DNA from: Rotaria macrura
Taxonomy: Eukaryota > Rotifera > Eurotatoria > Philodinida > Philodinidae
Direction: 5' to 3'
Assembly (NCBI GenBank): GCA_900239685.1
Contig: OENT01000317.1
Span: 1 to 64,000 of the forward strand
Length of the DNA stretch: 64,000 bases
The notes under the pieces were generated by a model. That model was not told the DNA's origin, searched no databases, and saw nothing but the letters and a program-made list of their open reading frames with translations. Both the position numbers and the translations under genes were made by a program. The number at the start of each line of letters is the position of its first letter. Position 1 is the stretch's first letter. Below, piece by piece: positions 1 to 10,284 of the stretch.

Positions 1-52
1 GCCCGTACTCGTACTCGAGGGTCGGTACTCGTGCCCGTACTCGTACTCGAAA
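1..52. repeat. GTACTC-type tandem repeat at window edge
   Basis: Several copies of CGTACTCGTACTCG, with small variations, fill the first ~50 bases and probably continue to the left. They lie inside the apparent last visible exon of the CYLD-like gene. Confidence 0.6.
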
Positions 53-746
53 AAGTTCATACTTGCCCAGCTCTGATGGATCCCCAGTGGCTGAACTCAA
101 CTGAGCTCGTAAATGATAAAGGGCATCACCTATTTCATCAAATTACTTTCAGTAGAGCAATGAATTTGAAGAGGAAACTTACTTTCGACGAAACCATCTT
201 GACTTCGAAGCACATGAACAATATTTTCTCTGAGAAGAGTTTGTAGTTTTTTTGTAGCTGCATTATCCGTTTGCATATGAAGTAATGCATCGAATGCATT
301 ACAATAGGCGAACATACAAAAAATCGTCGAATCCATATAGCATGAATTGGAATCGCCTTCGATTCCTTTGTTAACACCAAGTATTGGATGATCAAGAGGT
401 GGTAGATAGTCTCGAATAGTTTGTAAGTCATCAAGCCTCTTTCGACCTGCTAAACGTTTTTCTTGCAGTTTTTGTTGCTCGATCGCTTCAATGACCGCAT
501 CGACTGGAGCATAAAAACCACGTGTTTTCGATAGAGACACATGTTGTTTTCCACATTGTGGACATTGACTACTGTAGCCCGATATCGATCTTTCACATTC
601 AAGGGCAAAGAGATATTTTCCTTTGCATTCGACGAAGCCTTTAATAGTGGACATATCTTTACCAAGTCGCACTTGTGTATTCAACATCTCATCAGTGTTG
701 AAATCACCGACAGCTATCTTGGGACTTTGAAAAGAGGTTGGATTAT
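1..746 (-). CDS. CYLD-like deubiquitinase, partial (runs off left edge)
   Basis: Two exons are seen on the minus strand: 183-746, then 1-129, joined across a 53-bp GTAAGT...AG intron (130-182). The exon holds the Cys box of a ubiquitin-specific protease in its CYLD form: GIEGDSNSCYMDSTIFCMF, with the catalytic Cys in NSCYMDS. Upstream is a CPQCGKQH zinc-binding-like pair. CYLD enzymes remove K63- and M1-linked ubiquitin in NF-kB-type signalling. After the intron the frame stays open (VESDALYHL...) but soon enters TACTCG-type tandem repeats, where CYLD similarity is no longer visible. An AG acceptor sits at 747-748. An open stretch reading GLPEYYKPIN lies just upstream (about 800-900), but I could not join it in frame. 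The gene may be intact with an unseen exon, or a decaying copy. The family is firm; the structure is not. Confidence 0.7.
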
Positions 747-748
747 CT

Positions 749-2330
749 GTAAAAATATGTTATGATATGCAATTATTAAATAATGATAATATCTAAAACT
801 TAATAGGATTGCGCTTGTAGTGATTCTGATTGACATTACTTGGCGTCGTACCAACATTTCCAGAATTGATGGGTTTATAATACTCTGGTAAACCTGGTTA
901 TATTAGACAATTATGCATAGTGTCATAGCGATGAAAGGTAAAGGTTCGCTTCGGTATTCATTTTCATGTCCTCCTGATTATTTAGTAAATATTTCAGGGT
1001 GGGATGCTCCCGATAATTGTTGGAGACGCATCGTTCATGTTTTACCATGTAGACTGAGCAAGTGATCTACTTTATTACTTAAACAACATTTCGATTTCAC
1101 TTGTCAATAGATACACTTATGTAACTAATAAGATAGTTGTCCTGTTTTATGATAACTCTTGTATTCACAATGAGAAGCAGTATATAGAAAAATATATGTT
1201 TTTGATGGAGTAGTATCAACAACTGTTAGTTGGTTGTTTCATCACTTATGGACTTAATGAAATCTCTATCTTTTGTACTGACGAAAAGGGAACTCTAGTA
1301 AGAAGTAATAGGGATTGATGAAAAAGTCTCGTGTAGTTTATTGTGTTTGGGAAGTTTGCCAACGGGTTTCGAGATTGAGCAGAAGTGCAAGGTTATCAGT
1401 AAAAGAGGTGAGTATTCAACGATATGCAAACATATCATAAATTCATTGTCAAAATACGTGAACCCTACAGAATTCAATTCAGATACTGTGTTGATCGTGG
1501 AAACATAATTTAACAGTGAAGAGAGCTTCTGGTGGACAACGTAGTTGATGAGAACTTTTATACAATACATGATTTTTTTCGACCAACTGTTTCGAGCCTG
1601 CTCCTGTATCATAATTCGTGAACAGATGATTACAGAATAATTTTTTGGTAAGATTTTTCATTTCAATAAACGAGAAATGGTGAAATTTTTAGTAGATGTA
1701 AAGGACAAAAATGAATAAAGGCTCGGCCTTCTTGATAAAGTACTTTGTGCATTGTTGGATACTGAGTTGTATGCAGGTGTATGTACATCAAACGTGATTG
1801 AAACAAATAAATGCTTTTTTATGAATCGTTGTTAGCTTATAGCAAACAGCATTGATGATTGAATTTAAACATTCTACTGTTGTCTGATAAAGAATTCTTT
1901 AGCTGTAATCTGCTGCAGTCACTCATACTTGGCCCAGGAGAAAACCTAGTCTTGATCGCAAAAAAATAACAAGAAAATTGTTGCTATAAATTCAAGAAGT
2001 CAAAGCAAGAGCATCTTATTCAATTTTTTTACTTCTTCTCTAGTTACCTAATGTAATATCAAATTATGTAGTTTTACCTATAGTTTCTTCGCAGATATTT
2101 GTGAAGAACAGAGTCTTTAAAAGGTTAAGCAAAAGAAGAATATTCACTCATCAAGACATTTAGCTTTTAATAGGCAGTCGCTTCATATCAAACATGTTAC
2201 GAAAGTCGAGTTCACTTAGAAAATCATTTCGAGAGGAAAAACCTTGTTTTCGAGCTAATATTTCTAAACGTGCTGAGGTTTAGAACCATTCCAGCTAAAC
2301 AAATAGCGACAACTGAACAGAAGGGTAGTT
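749..2330. other. Intergenic or decayed stretch, no supported gene
   Basis: The short ORFs here (for example minus strand 1295-1661) have no recognisable motif and no convincing splice signals. Part of 750-1060 could hold the missing 5' exons of the CYLD-like gene, but no consistent frame was found. Confidence 0.4.
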
Positions 2331-2734
2331 GACCATCCCCAGCTCACATGAGCTGAGCCGATGATTAACTGTAGCTCTTCGAACTGAGCAGGAGCTGCTG
2401 CATGCTTAGTACTGAGTATTATTGGCTCTCGAAATCGTCGCATCGCATTTTTCTCAAAATGAAAAAAGTGACTCCTAGATCCTAGTAGATTCTATGGATC
2501 TTGGAATCCATCAGGAGCCGCTTTTCCCCCTTGGTTGAATGTAACCGGATCCTACTGTAGGAATCCGACGGAATCTCATGTGAGATTTTGACTCACCTCT
2601 AGTAATGCTAGCACGTACTAATTAGCACCTAATTAATAAAATAGGGCTCATCCGTTGGACTCTTTTGTAGCTCCGTCACCTGAAATCCGATCTGATTCGG
2701 TCGGTTGATTGTATATAATACGATCCGGTCGGGT
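2330..2734. other. Repeat-like block with several short hairpins
   Basis: This block is less AT-rich than its flanks and contains small inverted repeats: AATCTCA-TG-TGAGATT at 2572-2587, a GGATCCTACTGTAGGAATCC-type palindrome at 2547-2566, and an AGCTCACATGAGCT-like palindrome near 2340. It lies directly downstream of the U-box kinase gene. It may be a dispersed-repeat fragment, but its identity is unknown. Confidence 0.35.
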
Positions 2735-4006
2735 CTAGTATCGGATTGATTCACCTGGGTGCTCGTAGTGGTAGGCAGGGTAAACCAAAAATGGATGAGC
2801 CATTTTCTGGGGAGGACAAGAAAGAGTCGGGGCTGGTACAGCGGTTTGGCGTAAAAACCTACTCAGTGACGGTCTCTGACAGGAAAACATACTTCGCTCA
2901 GCAACTGATGTTGTAGACTGATAGATTTGATCTTGCAAAAGCTTTTTCAGACTATCAAATGTTGGACGTTGATTAGGCGATTGGTTCCACGTTTGAGTGA
3001 TAACGTTCCAAAACTGTGGGCTACAGTTTGCCGGTTTTGGTAGTATATCTCCATTTCTAACTCGCTGAACGACCTCTTCATCATCGTTGATATTTGCCCA
3101 TGGTATAGCACCTCGAGAATATGCTTCCCACATTAGTACACCCATCGAATATACATCTGATTTTTCGGTATAGTCATTTACTGTTGCATTAGGCGAAAGG
3201 ATTTCTGGAGCACAATACCGTTTTAGAATTACAGTTAATGCTGTTCTCGCAACACTTGTCACTTGGCTGTAAATTTCACTATAACGACTCAGTCCAAAAT
3301 CTGTTACTTTTACCAAGTTGTTTCTTGGCTCGTTTTCGTCGAAACGAAAAACAAGTACATTACGACATGCTAAATCACTATGGACCACATGATTTAACGC
3401 CAAATAACACATTGCATCAATCACTTGTAGAAATATTTCACTTAGAATTTTTTCATTAATTGCTGTTTTCCGTTCGATAAGATGTTCATAAAGACTTCCC
3501 TCAGAAGCATACTCTCGCAATAGGAGAGCAGAGTTTGTATAACTATTCTCATCGTGTACCAGACCATATGTACGAACAATATGTGGATGACGACTTATAT
3601 CAACGTAGAAAGAAGCTGCTTTACTAGCTCTTGCTCCATCAATTTTTAACAGTATGATCTCCGGACGACCATTATTGCTCGGTAGCCATTCCGCAGAATA
3701 AATAGTCTTCCCAAAGGTTTGAAATAACGGACGACCCTTTTTCTTTTTAACATCCACATCTAGACAATACTCAAACTTCTTCTCCTTTGATGAACTTTCA
3801 AAACGATCGATTATTTTCTTTAACACATGATTAGGAACCAAGTGATCTAATGATATAGGTTGGCTAGTAATAGGGCTTGTACCATTTCTTCGTATCCATT
3901 CCTCGATAGCTTTGCGTTCATATGTATGAACGTCCTGTGCCACAACTGGATCACAAAATAGTTCCAACGTGATAGGGCACAGTAATTCATCTTCTGGTTT
4001 TTTCAT
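2735..4006 (-). CDS. U-box E3 ligase fused to a tyrosine-kinase-like kinase
   Basis: Single exon, 423 aa. Residues 6-69 are a U-box (LLCPITLELFCDPVVA, then TYERKAIEEWI and SPITSQPI), the RING-like fold that recruits E2 ubiquitin enzymes. Residues ~95-362 are a kinase domain close to the tyrosine-kinase/TKL group: a candidate ATP Lys at 121 (ILLKID), a catalytic loop HSDLACRN at 209-216 (HSD in place of HRD, Asp and Asn kept), DFG at 236-238, APE at 266-268, DVYSMGVLMWE, and RPTF near the end. The glycine-rich loop (TFGKTIYSAEW) is degenerate and no clear alpha-C Glu is seen, so activity is uncertain. A ~60-residue Pro-rich tail follows. Plant U-box kinases carry the U-box at the C-terminus; here it is N-terminal. 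It may couple phosphorylation to ubiquitination (inference). The lack of introns is unlike its neighbours. Confidence 0.88.
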   Translation of the reverse strand: MKKPEDELLCPITLELFCDPVVAQDVHTYERKAIEEWIRRNGTSPITSQPISLDHLVPNHVLKKIIDRFESSSKEKKFEYCLDVDVKKKKGRPLFQTFGKTIYSAEWLPSNNGRPEIILLKIDGARASKAASFYVDISRHPHIVRTYGLVHDENSYTNSALLLREYASEGSLYEHLIERKTAINEKILSEIFLQVIDAMCYLALNHVVHSDLACRNVLVFRFDENEPRNNLVKVTDFGLSRYSEIYSQVTSVARTALTVILKRYCAPEILSPNATVNDYTEKSDVYSMGVLMWEAYSRGAIPWANINDDEEVVQRVRNGDILPKPANCSPQFWNVITQTWNQSPNQRPTFDSLKKLLQDQIYQSTTSVAERSMFSCQRPSLSRFLRQTAVPAPTLSCPPQKMAHPFLVYPAYHYEHPGESIRY

Positions 4007-5214
4007 AAGTTATCTTAAAATCTAAATAACTGTGGATTTCGTATCAAGTTACACAAGTGTGAGAGTCTGGTGTTTATAAAGCGCAATTTATGAAATGTTA
4101 AGAAAAAAATCTATTGAATACCAATCTAGTTGATGAAAATCGACACTCGCAAACTTCTACTTTCGTTCGAAAGATGTTTTTGATGCTCTATAGAGGATCG
4201 CCTTATTGTTAATCGACTCCCCTCAAAAAATGAGTAAAATACGCGAATACGAATAATGGAAAGTTCTGTTTTCGACTTTTTTCCAAGAAATAACCAAGAG
4301 GTCGTAATATGCTTATTTTCATCATTATTTCTTGTCGTTGTCGCGTCACGAAACCGTTTAACCGCATTAACTGGTGAATGTGTGTTGGAAAATACTAGTT
4401 TATTATGAGAGAAAAAAATACAACATGCAAGAACAACAAATCAGAATCCCTGCAAAAATTTCTTCTTCCGTCTTTTAGAGAATAAACAACTGATTCAACA
4501 AACAAATACACATGTAAATCAATCCAAATATTAACCTTGATTCACTGAAAAATGACAATAGAAAGATAATAGTGTAAGTATGAAGAATAAAATGTATAGA
4601 TGATAATATGATACAGTTATTTCGATAGATGTCATAGCATAACCATGTGCAATTGACAGTATTCAGTACAATTGCTGAACGCATCTGTTTGAATCTTCTT
4701 GTTTTTCCCTGACAGCTATATATCAGAGGTATGAACAGAGTGAATTTTTACACCCGATCCTGCCTGATGAGAGAAAAAGTCATAAATTAAACTACTCTAT
4801 CCTGCCCTACCAAATCGTGTTGACAAGAAAAACACAAGATTTAAAAACTATCCCTTGTTTGATCTGGTCGACCCATTAGGGCTAATTAGAGTACCCTGTT
4901 GAGTTGACACGATATGCTAATCACTATTTTCAATCAAGTCTATAATAAGCAACTAAACTTTCACATTCTATCATTGAATAATATTTTATTCCGATCGATT
5001 TCGGAATAATAATAAATTATAGTTCCAAATCTACAATAAATGAGTATCATACAAATACAAGAGAAGAAAATAATACAATATATCCATCCAAGTTGATACG
5101 TTTTAATATAGGACTTCATGTGATAGAATGCTCAAGAAAAACAAAAACAAGGAAGGATAAGTCCATGCGTTGGAACTAAGTGAACAAAAAAATGAATTAC
5201 TTCCTACGAAGATT
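4007..5214. other. Intergenic, no gene seen
   Basis: AT-rich sequence. The one ORF over 60 codons (4475-4684, minus) is Ile/Leu/Tyr-rich with no motif and looks like chance. Confidence 0.5.
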
Positions 5215-5591
5215 TTTTTCTGTTGATTTTATACTACTACAATGTTTTCTAAACTATCTGGTTAAAGACTTGTGCTTTTTTCGTTAAGGATTCAACCAGC
5301 TGTAGAAAATTCTAGTCCTACACTCGTTGTTGTAGCTGGAATCGATAAAATCGACCGAGCGTATTTAGAAACATATGGAAATATTTCTTGATCATTTTTC
5401 CAAAATGTTAAAGTTTCTATCGTTTCTTTATTATTGTCAAATTCAAAGAAAAGATATGGATCAAGTTCATCCCCCTTTCTTATATCATAATCATATTCTT
5501 CACTTCCACTAACATTATTATCGCTAAATTCATCACTTAAATTTCCAGATTCAAATTTTGCGAAAATATGATGATCGTTGTTGTCCCAAGA
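5215..5591 (-). pseudogene. hAT transposase C-terminal relic
   Basis: The minus-strand translation gives the C-terminal dimerisation region typical of hAT-superfamily transposases: an acidic stretch, then ELDPYLFFEFDNN, TFWKNDQEIFPYVSKYARSI, and the hallmark LSIPATTTSV...FSTAG block. In-frame stops follow FSTAG (5292-5294), then one inside the TSL*PDSLENIVVV stretch and one after it. The usual ERxFS signature is eroded to GLEFS. No N-terminal BED finger or catalytic core was found, so only the tail of an old element remains. Confidence 0.8.
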
Positions 5592-5722
5592 CTATTCCTG
5601 TATTTTCCCTTTCAAAGACTTAAAATACGCTATTTCTTAAGATGAAACCTCACAAATCTGTTTCACTGATTTACAGGGTATAAAACCTTACCCTGGCCTG
5701 CACTGTCCTGTGAACACCTCTG

Positions 5723-6633
5723 GAGTGTATCATGAGTCTACATCGACTTCACCGGAATAGAATGAAAATTTCAGAGTTTCTATTGTAATTGATATTTTGA
5801 TCTCAAAAATCATCTTCAAAACGATGCTATACCAGTTTTCGTTACTAACTCCACATGTGTTCCAAGTCAATTTATCTCTGATGCTTTATTGCTACTGAAA
5901 ATTTTTCCTTGAAAATTGACTCTTTCCCGGTTTCAAAAGCACAGTTTCTCCAACAACGAATAATATTTAGTTATCAGTTTTATATGCGTTGGAATCATCT
6001 TTGAAGTTACTATCAAATAGGATCCGTCAGGTGGGTTTTGAAATTTTTCTAAATCTTACAATATACTAACGAAATTGGGTATCGCGACCAACAGAAATCG
6101 TTCTATTTGAGATGCACTGCATAAAGGCTAGAAGTAAAATGTATTTGAATTCATTCCGATTGATTTTGAGAAAATGTTCAAAATTCTAGAAATCTCATTG
6201 AAAACCTCGTCAACCCTAAAAGTATTGGAACAATGTCGAAATACTACTTCCTTGACAGTTTAATTTAAATAGACGATGACTATATCTCTTTACACAATTC
6301 TCGATTTCGTTACTCGATTGTAAAAGTTTAGGAAAAATTCAAAATCTACCTCACAGATCCCATTGGATAGTAAGTTCCAAGATGACATAAAAGCATATAA
6401 AATTGATAACAAAATTATATTCGTTGTTGGAGAAACTGTGCGTTCAAAATCGGGAAAAAGTCAATTTTCAAGGAAAACTTTTCAGTAGCAAGAAAGCATG
6501 GGAGAAAAATTGACTTGGAGCACATGTGGACTTAGTGACTAGAAGTGGCATTTTGAGATCAAGATATTAACGACTGCAAACCTTGAAAGTTTTATTCTAT
6601 TCGGATAAAGTCGATCTAAACACTGGTACACTC
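5723..6633. repeat. Long imperfect inverted repeat (fold-back)
   Basis: The left arm (about 5723-6076) is matched in reverse complement by the right arm (about 6304-6633), with a ~230-bp spacer. Matching blocks include ATTCGTTGTTGGAGAAACTG, GTCAATTTTCAAGGAAAA, AAATTGACTTGGA and GCATATAAAA. Arms are about 330-355 bp with scattered mismatches and small indels. It lies ~130 bp from the hAT relic. It may be a non-autonomous fold-back transposon or two old copies of one repeat in opposite orientation. Confidence 0.8.
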
Positions 6634-9600
6634 TTGAAAAGAGTACTGAAAGACAAAGTAAACACCCTCATGGACTTGCTGCTAGTTTTTCCTGAAGCTG
6701 TAGTTAAATCATTTATATCTTATATCATTTATTTGGAAAAAACGTACGGGTCATTTTTCGTAATATAACTGAACAAAAACCGATAAAATCATTTTAATGA
6801 TAAGGTACAATAGAACAACAGATAAATGTGTCTATGTTTCTTCCATCTATAGTATTGCTGAACTTGATGAGGACTGAAAAAGAAAATCTTCTACATGGCT
6901 AGATTGTAGATTTTATTGTGCTGATCATATTATCAGTTACAAGTTTATAGCGGTGTATTGGTTCATTTGATGATACACATTACATGTAAAATAGTCCGAT
7001 GCAACTCTGTCATGTGATAAGCTATTCTTCACAAGAATTTGCCATAACAATGATGAACGGAAAGAAAAATTGGCAATCTTGATTGTGAAAACCACAATGT
7101 ATTTTGGCAGCGAAGAACCTATGTATTAATCAACACTTGATGATATATCGATCGAAATTAGCGTAAGAAACAAATTTTGACTGTTAAAGATATTTTTTTT
7201 ATCAATCAAGTATTGCTATAAAAAATTTTCTGCAAATATAATAAACGATAACTGTTAATCTATTCAAATGTTAGGGAATCTCTCATCCCTGCGAAGGTTT
7301 ATAACATCAAATGAAACATATCGAGAAAGAATTTAGTTGATCTGTAATCAATAATATGCATGACAATGGCAAATTTGAATTGCTTTCACTGAGAACTTCA
7401 TCTTGGGTTTTCTACATTCTACGAGTACAAAACAAACTCGAGGTTTTCTCAATAGAAACTTAAGTTCTGGCCTTATTGAAATCGATATCGTTCGGTCAAA
7501 AATGAAGTCCTATGATTAATTCACACATTTGTAACAATATCAATTAAGAAATCGAAAGCTGAAAAATAAATGATATTTCGATTTTGAAATAGATATGTAT
7601 CTACTTCAAGCATCACGTGTCGAAAAATGCAAATTTAACTCTAAAATAGTAAGTGTATGTTATGAAGCAACAAATTCTTGGATGTTAGAACTGTCGAAAA
7701 TTTCCAAGATCCCTACAAAAACAAATATTTCAACAAATCGATTGCTTTTTTACTAAGCATTGTCTCAAAGTAAGACGCATTTCAACACACTGATAGTAAT
7801 AAGTAACATTAGAAATTCTTTTACTATTGCATTGTATGAGAATATGTAATCGAAGAAATTATAATGAAGATATATAAAGAACAAAAGAATCTATGCCATA
7901 TAATTATTTGGGCACTAATGACTTGTTATTTCCTTTGAGTTTCAATAAACAATCAGGAATCCGACTCGATAATAGACAACTGCTTATATAGGCCATTATT
8001 TTTACCATTGACTTGTCAAAGTAGGAATAAAATATTGTTCACTTCGGGTATTTTTATTGATAATCAATGTAAGTAACACTAGTCCAGAAATCTAGTAAAG
8101 TCATATTTCTGATTGAAGCATATATTTCACTGTCTGTTTGTTTTTTGTTGTAAGCCAAAGAAAGTAATCATTCAATATATGATACGTTTATATTTAAAGA
8201 ATATATTGAGTATCGACTGACTCACTGGAAATTTCATCAACAATAACATTTGGCAAGGATACTATGTAAATAATTAAGGAGATTTTCTTGTCAATAGAAC
8301 ATGAGAAACATTCGAATAAACTTAAAACGATTCAAAAGATAGAAACACAGAACTCATTAAAAGTTGATATTCACTTACACTAGACAAAAGCAACTGTTTC
8401 TATTTTGAAATTTCATATGGATCTATACAACAAAAAAGTAATAATTAAACGTCATTCACAGACTCCCTATTCTTTAAATTGGTTTAGAGACTTGAACAAG
8501 CTGAATAGCATTTCTAATTAAAAGAGTGTCTCAGGTTTCATGAGTCTGTTAAAATGCTCCAAGAACTACTATAGTAAATTAAAAACTTAGATGTCATGTA
8601 GAAGATTTTTTTTTCTAGAAGAAGAATTTGAATTCAAACGAAATCTTTGATTTTATTTGTTTTATAGCACAAAATCGAAAAAAAGTAATCACCACAGCAG
8701 GAATACTATATTATATGGCCTACAGAACAGAAGTAAACAAAAGTACTCATAAAGTAAAACTCATAATGATAGACGAGTACATTTTCATTCAAGGATCAAT
8801 TTTCACGATGGCAAGAGTGTAAAATTCATCAGCGAATGATTGCTAATCGAAACAGGCTAGTTCTGAAGTCAGTCAATATACGTCCTTCGGCACTTTATTG
8901 ACGTTCAATTCAAACATTCGCTGATAGGTTTGAATGAATTCATCGAAGTAATTTTGCATAGTAAACTTCTGTGTCGAAATTTGATTGCTACAACATAGGA
9001 AATGTTATTAGGACGAATTCGATTAGCTCAACAGTACGGAAAATATGAACAAGTCTGAAACAACAAAAGTTGATAGTTACCAGAAAAATCGCATCTAAAA
9101 TAAACACATTGAAAGAGATCGAAAAAAAAACTCGTACATATCATAAATAGTATGATATTTTTCATCTCTACTCATTTTCTAGTATTTAAAAAATAGTTTA
9201 GGGCATATTTTTCGTTTTTTCTATTTACAATTTTCTGATCGCATATCCTAGAATTCTCAAAGGAATTTCATGGTAGTTAATGAGATTGCTTTGCCATTAG
9301 AAAGTGCATGTGAAGTTAAAATGTCAGTAATTTCAATTAAGCGTTTTATAAATATATTTAACAACAAAATGTACGTCTATAAATAGACGATATTACTTTG
9401 AGATATTCAACTTATTATATTTTTCTTATAAGTAAATTGTACGAACAACACTGATATAGTCTGACATAATATTCAACTTGTATCTGACGCTATTATCTGC
9501 TGAAAAACATAACGATATAGGGTTAAAAAACTTTAGTATATATATAATTATATGATGATTGAATCTCAATTATTTTATAGTTAAATAGAGTTCATTTTGT
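6634..9600. other. AT-rich intergenic DNA, no supported gene
   Basis: Only short ORFs without motifs occur (6583-6768 + overlaps the right arm of the inverted repeat; 8628-8822 +). No splice-linked exons or RNA genes were recognised. Confidence 0.5.
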
Positions 9601-9612
9601 ATTCGTTTTATA

Positions 9613-9618
9613 TTTATT
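9613..9618 (-). terminator. Polyadenylation signal AATAAA
   Basis: An AATAAA hexamer on the minus strand about 90 nt downstream of the stop codon of the 191-aa secreted protein gene. This supports that gene ending here. Confidence 0.45.
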
Positions 9619-9708
9619 CTTCAATTAAATAGATAAAATTATAGATTCAATAGTCTCTGTCACGCACATATATATAGATATATACATGTATGATGATCAA
9701 AATACAAT

Positions 9709-10284
9709 TTAAATTCGTCGTTGTACAATAGCGAAACTCACAAGATACAATTCAATTGGATATTCATTACTAAATAAACGTAAATCATATGTCGATAGCC
9801 ACGGTGTTCGTTGTATATAATCTGCAAAAATTTTATTTAATATTTGTCCATCACGAAAACGTACACTATTTAATGATGACATTGTTGGTGTACGAGGTGG
9901 TGATAATTCAACTATAATCTGTTGAAAATTACTAAGTTCAATAATATAAACAAGCATAGTCTGTTGATATATACGTCCATCAATCCATCGGCCCGAATAT
10001 GAATTTAGTATACGAAATTTGAATATATGATTTGATCCAAGAAAGGAATCAATAGTTGCGACAATAATAAAATCATTGAGGGGTAAAATAGATTTTATTG
10101 TTGATGAATATGATAGTGAATATTGAGTTTCAATACGATAAATTAATTGATACTCATCATTTGTAAATACAGAATATGAATTGTATTGATATGATGTAAG
10201 AAAATCTCGTTTAATAACATATTGTTGACCATGAATAATACAAAATGTAATTACTAAGCATGCAGCTTGTAAAAAATTCGACAT
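9709..10284 (-). CDS. Putative secreted protein, possible LURP-one/tubby-like fold
   Basis: Intronless ORF of 191 aa. Residues 1-20 (MSNFLQAACLVITFCIIHGQ) look like a signal peptide. The rest is rich in short beta-strand-like stretches: YVIKRDF, YSVFTNDEYQLIYRIE, IIVATIDSFLGSNHIFKFRI, WIDGRIYQQTMLVYIIEL. This spacing (ligand-like strand, 'fxVyd...l.yri', basic-residue strand) recalls the LURP-one/tubby C-terminal barrel, but no signature settles it. No transmembrane helix follows the leader. An AATAAA lies downstream. The ORF is probably real because of its length, leader and poly(A) signal; its function is unknown. Confidence 0.6.
   Translation of the reverse strand: MSNFLQAACLVITFCIIHGQQYVIKRDFLTSYQYNSYSVFTNDEYQLIYRIETQYSLSYSSTIKSILPLNDFIIVATIDSFLGSNHIFKFRILNSYSGRWIDGRIYQQTMLVYIIELSNFQQIIVELSPPRTPTMSSLNSVRFRDGQILNKIFADYIQRTPWLSTYDLRLFSNEYPIELYLVSFAIVQRRI

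Noticed and set aside
931..1063. Short plus-strand frame reading MKGKGSLRYSFSCPPDYLV
   Set aside because: Only 44 codons, no recognised family, and no neighbouring exon on that strand.
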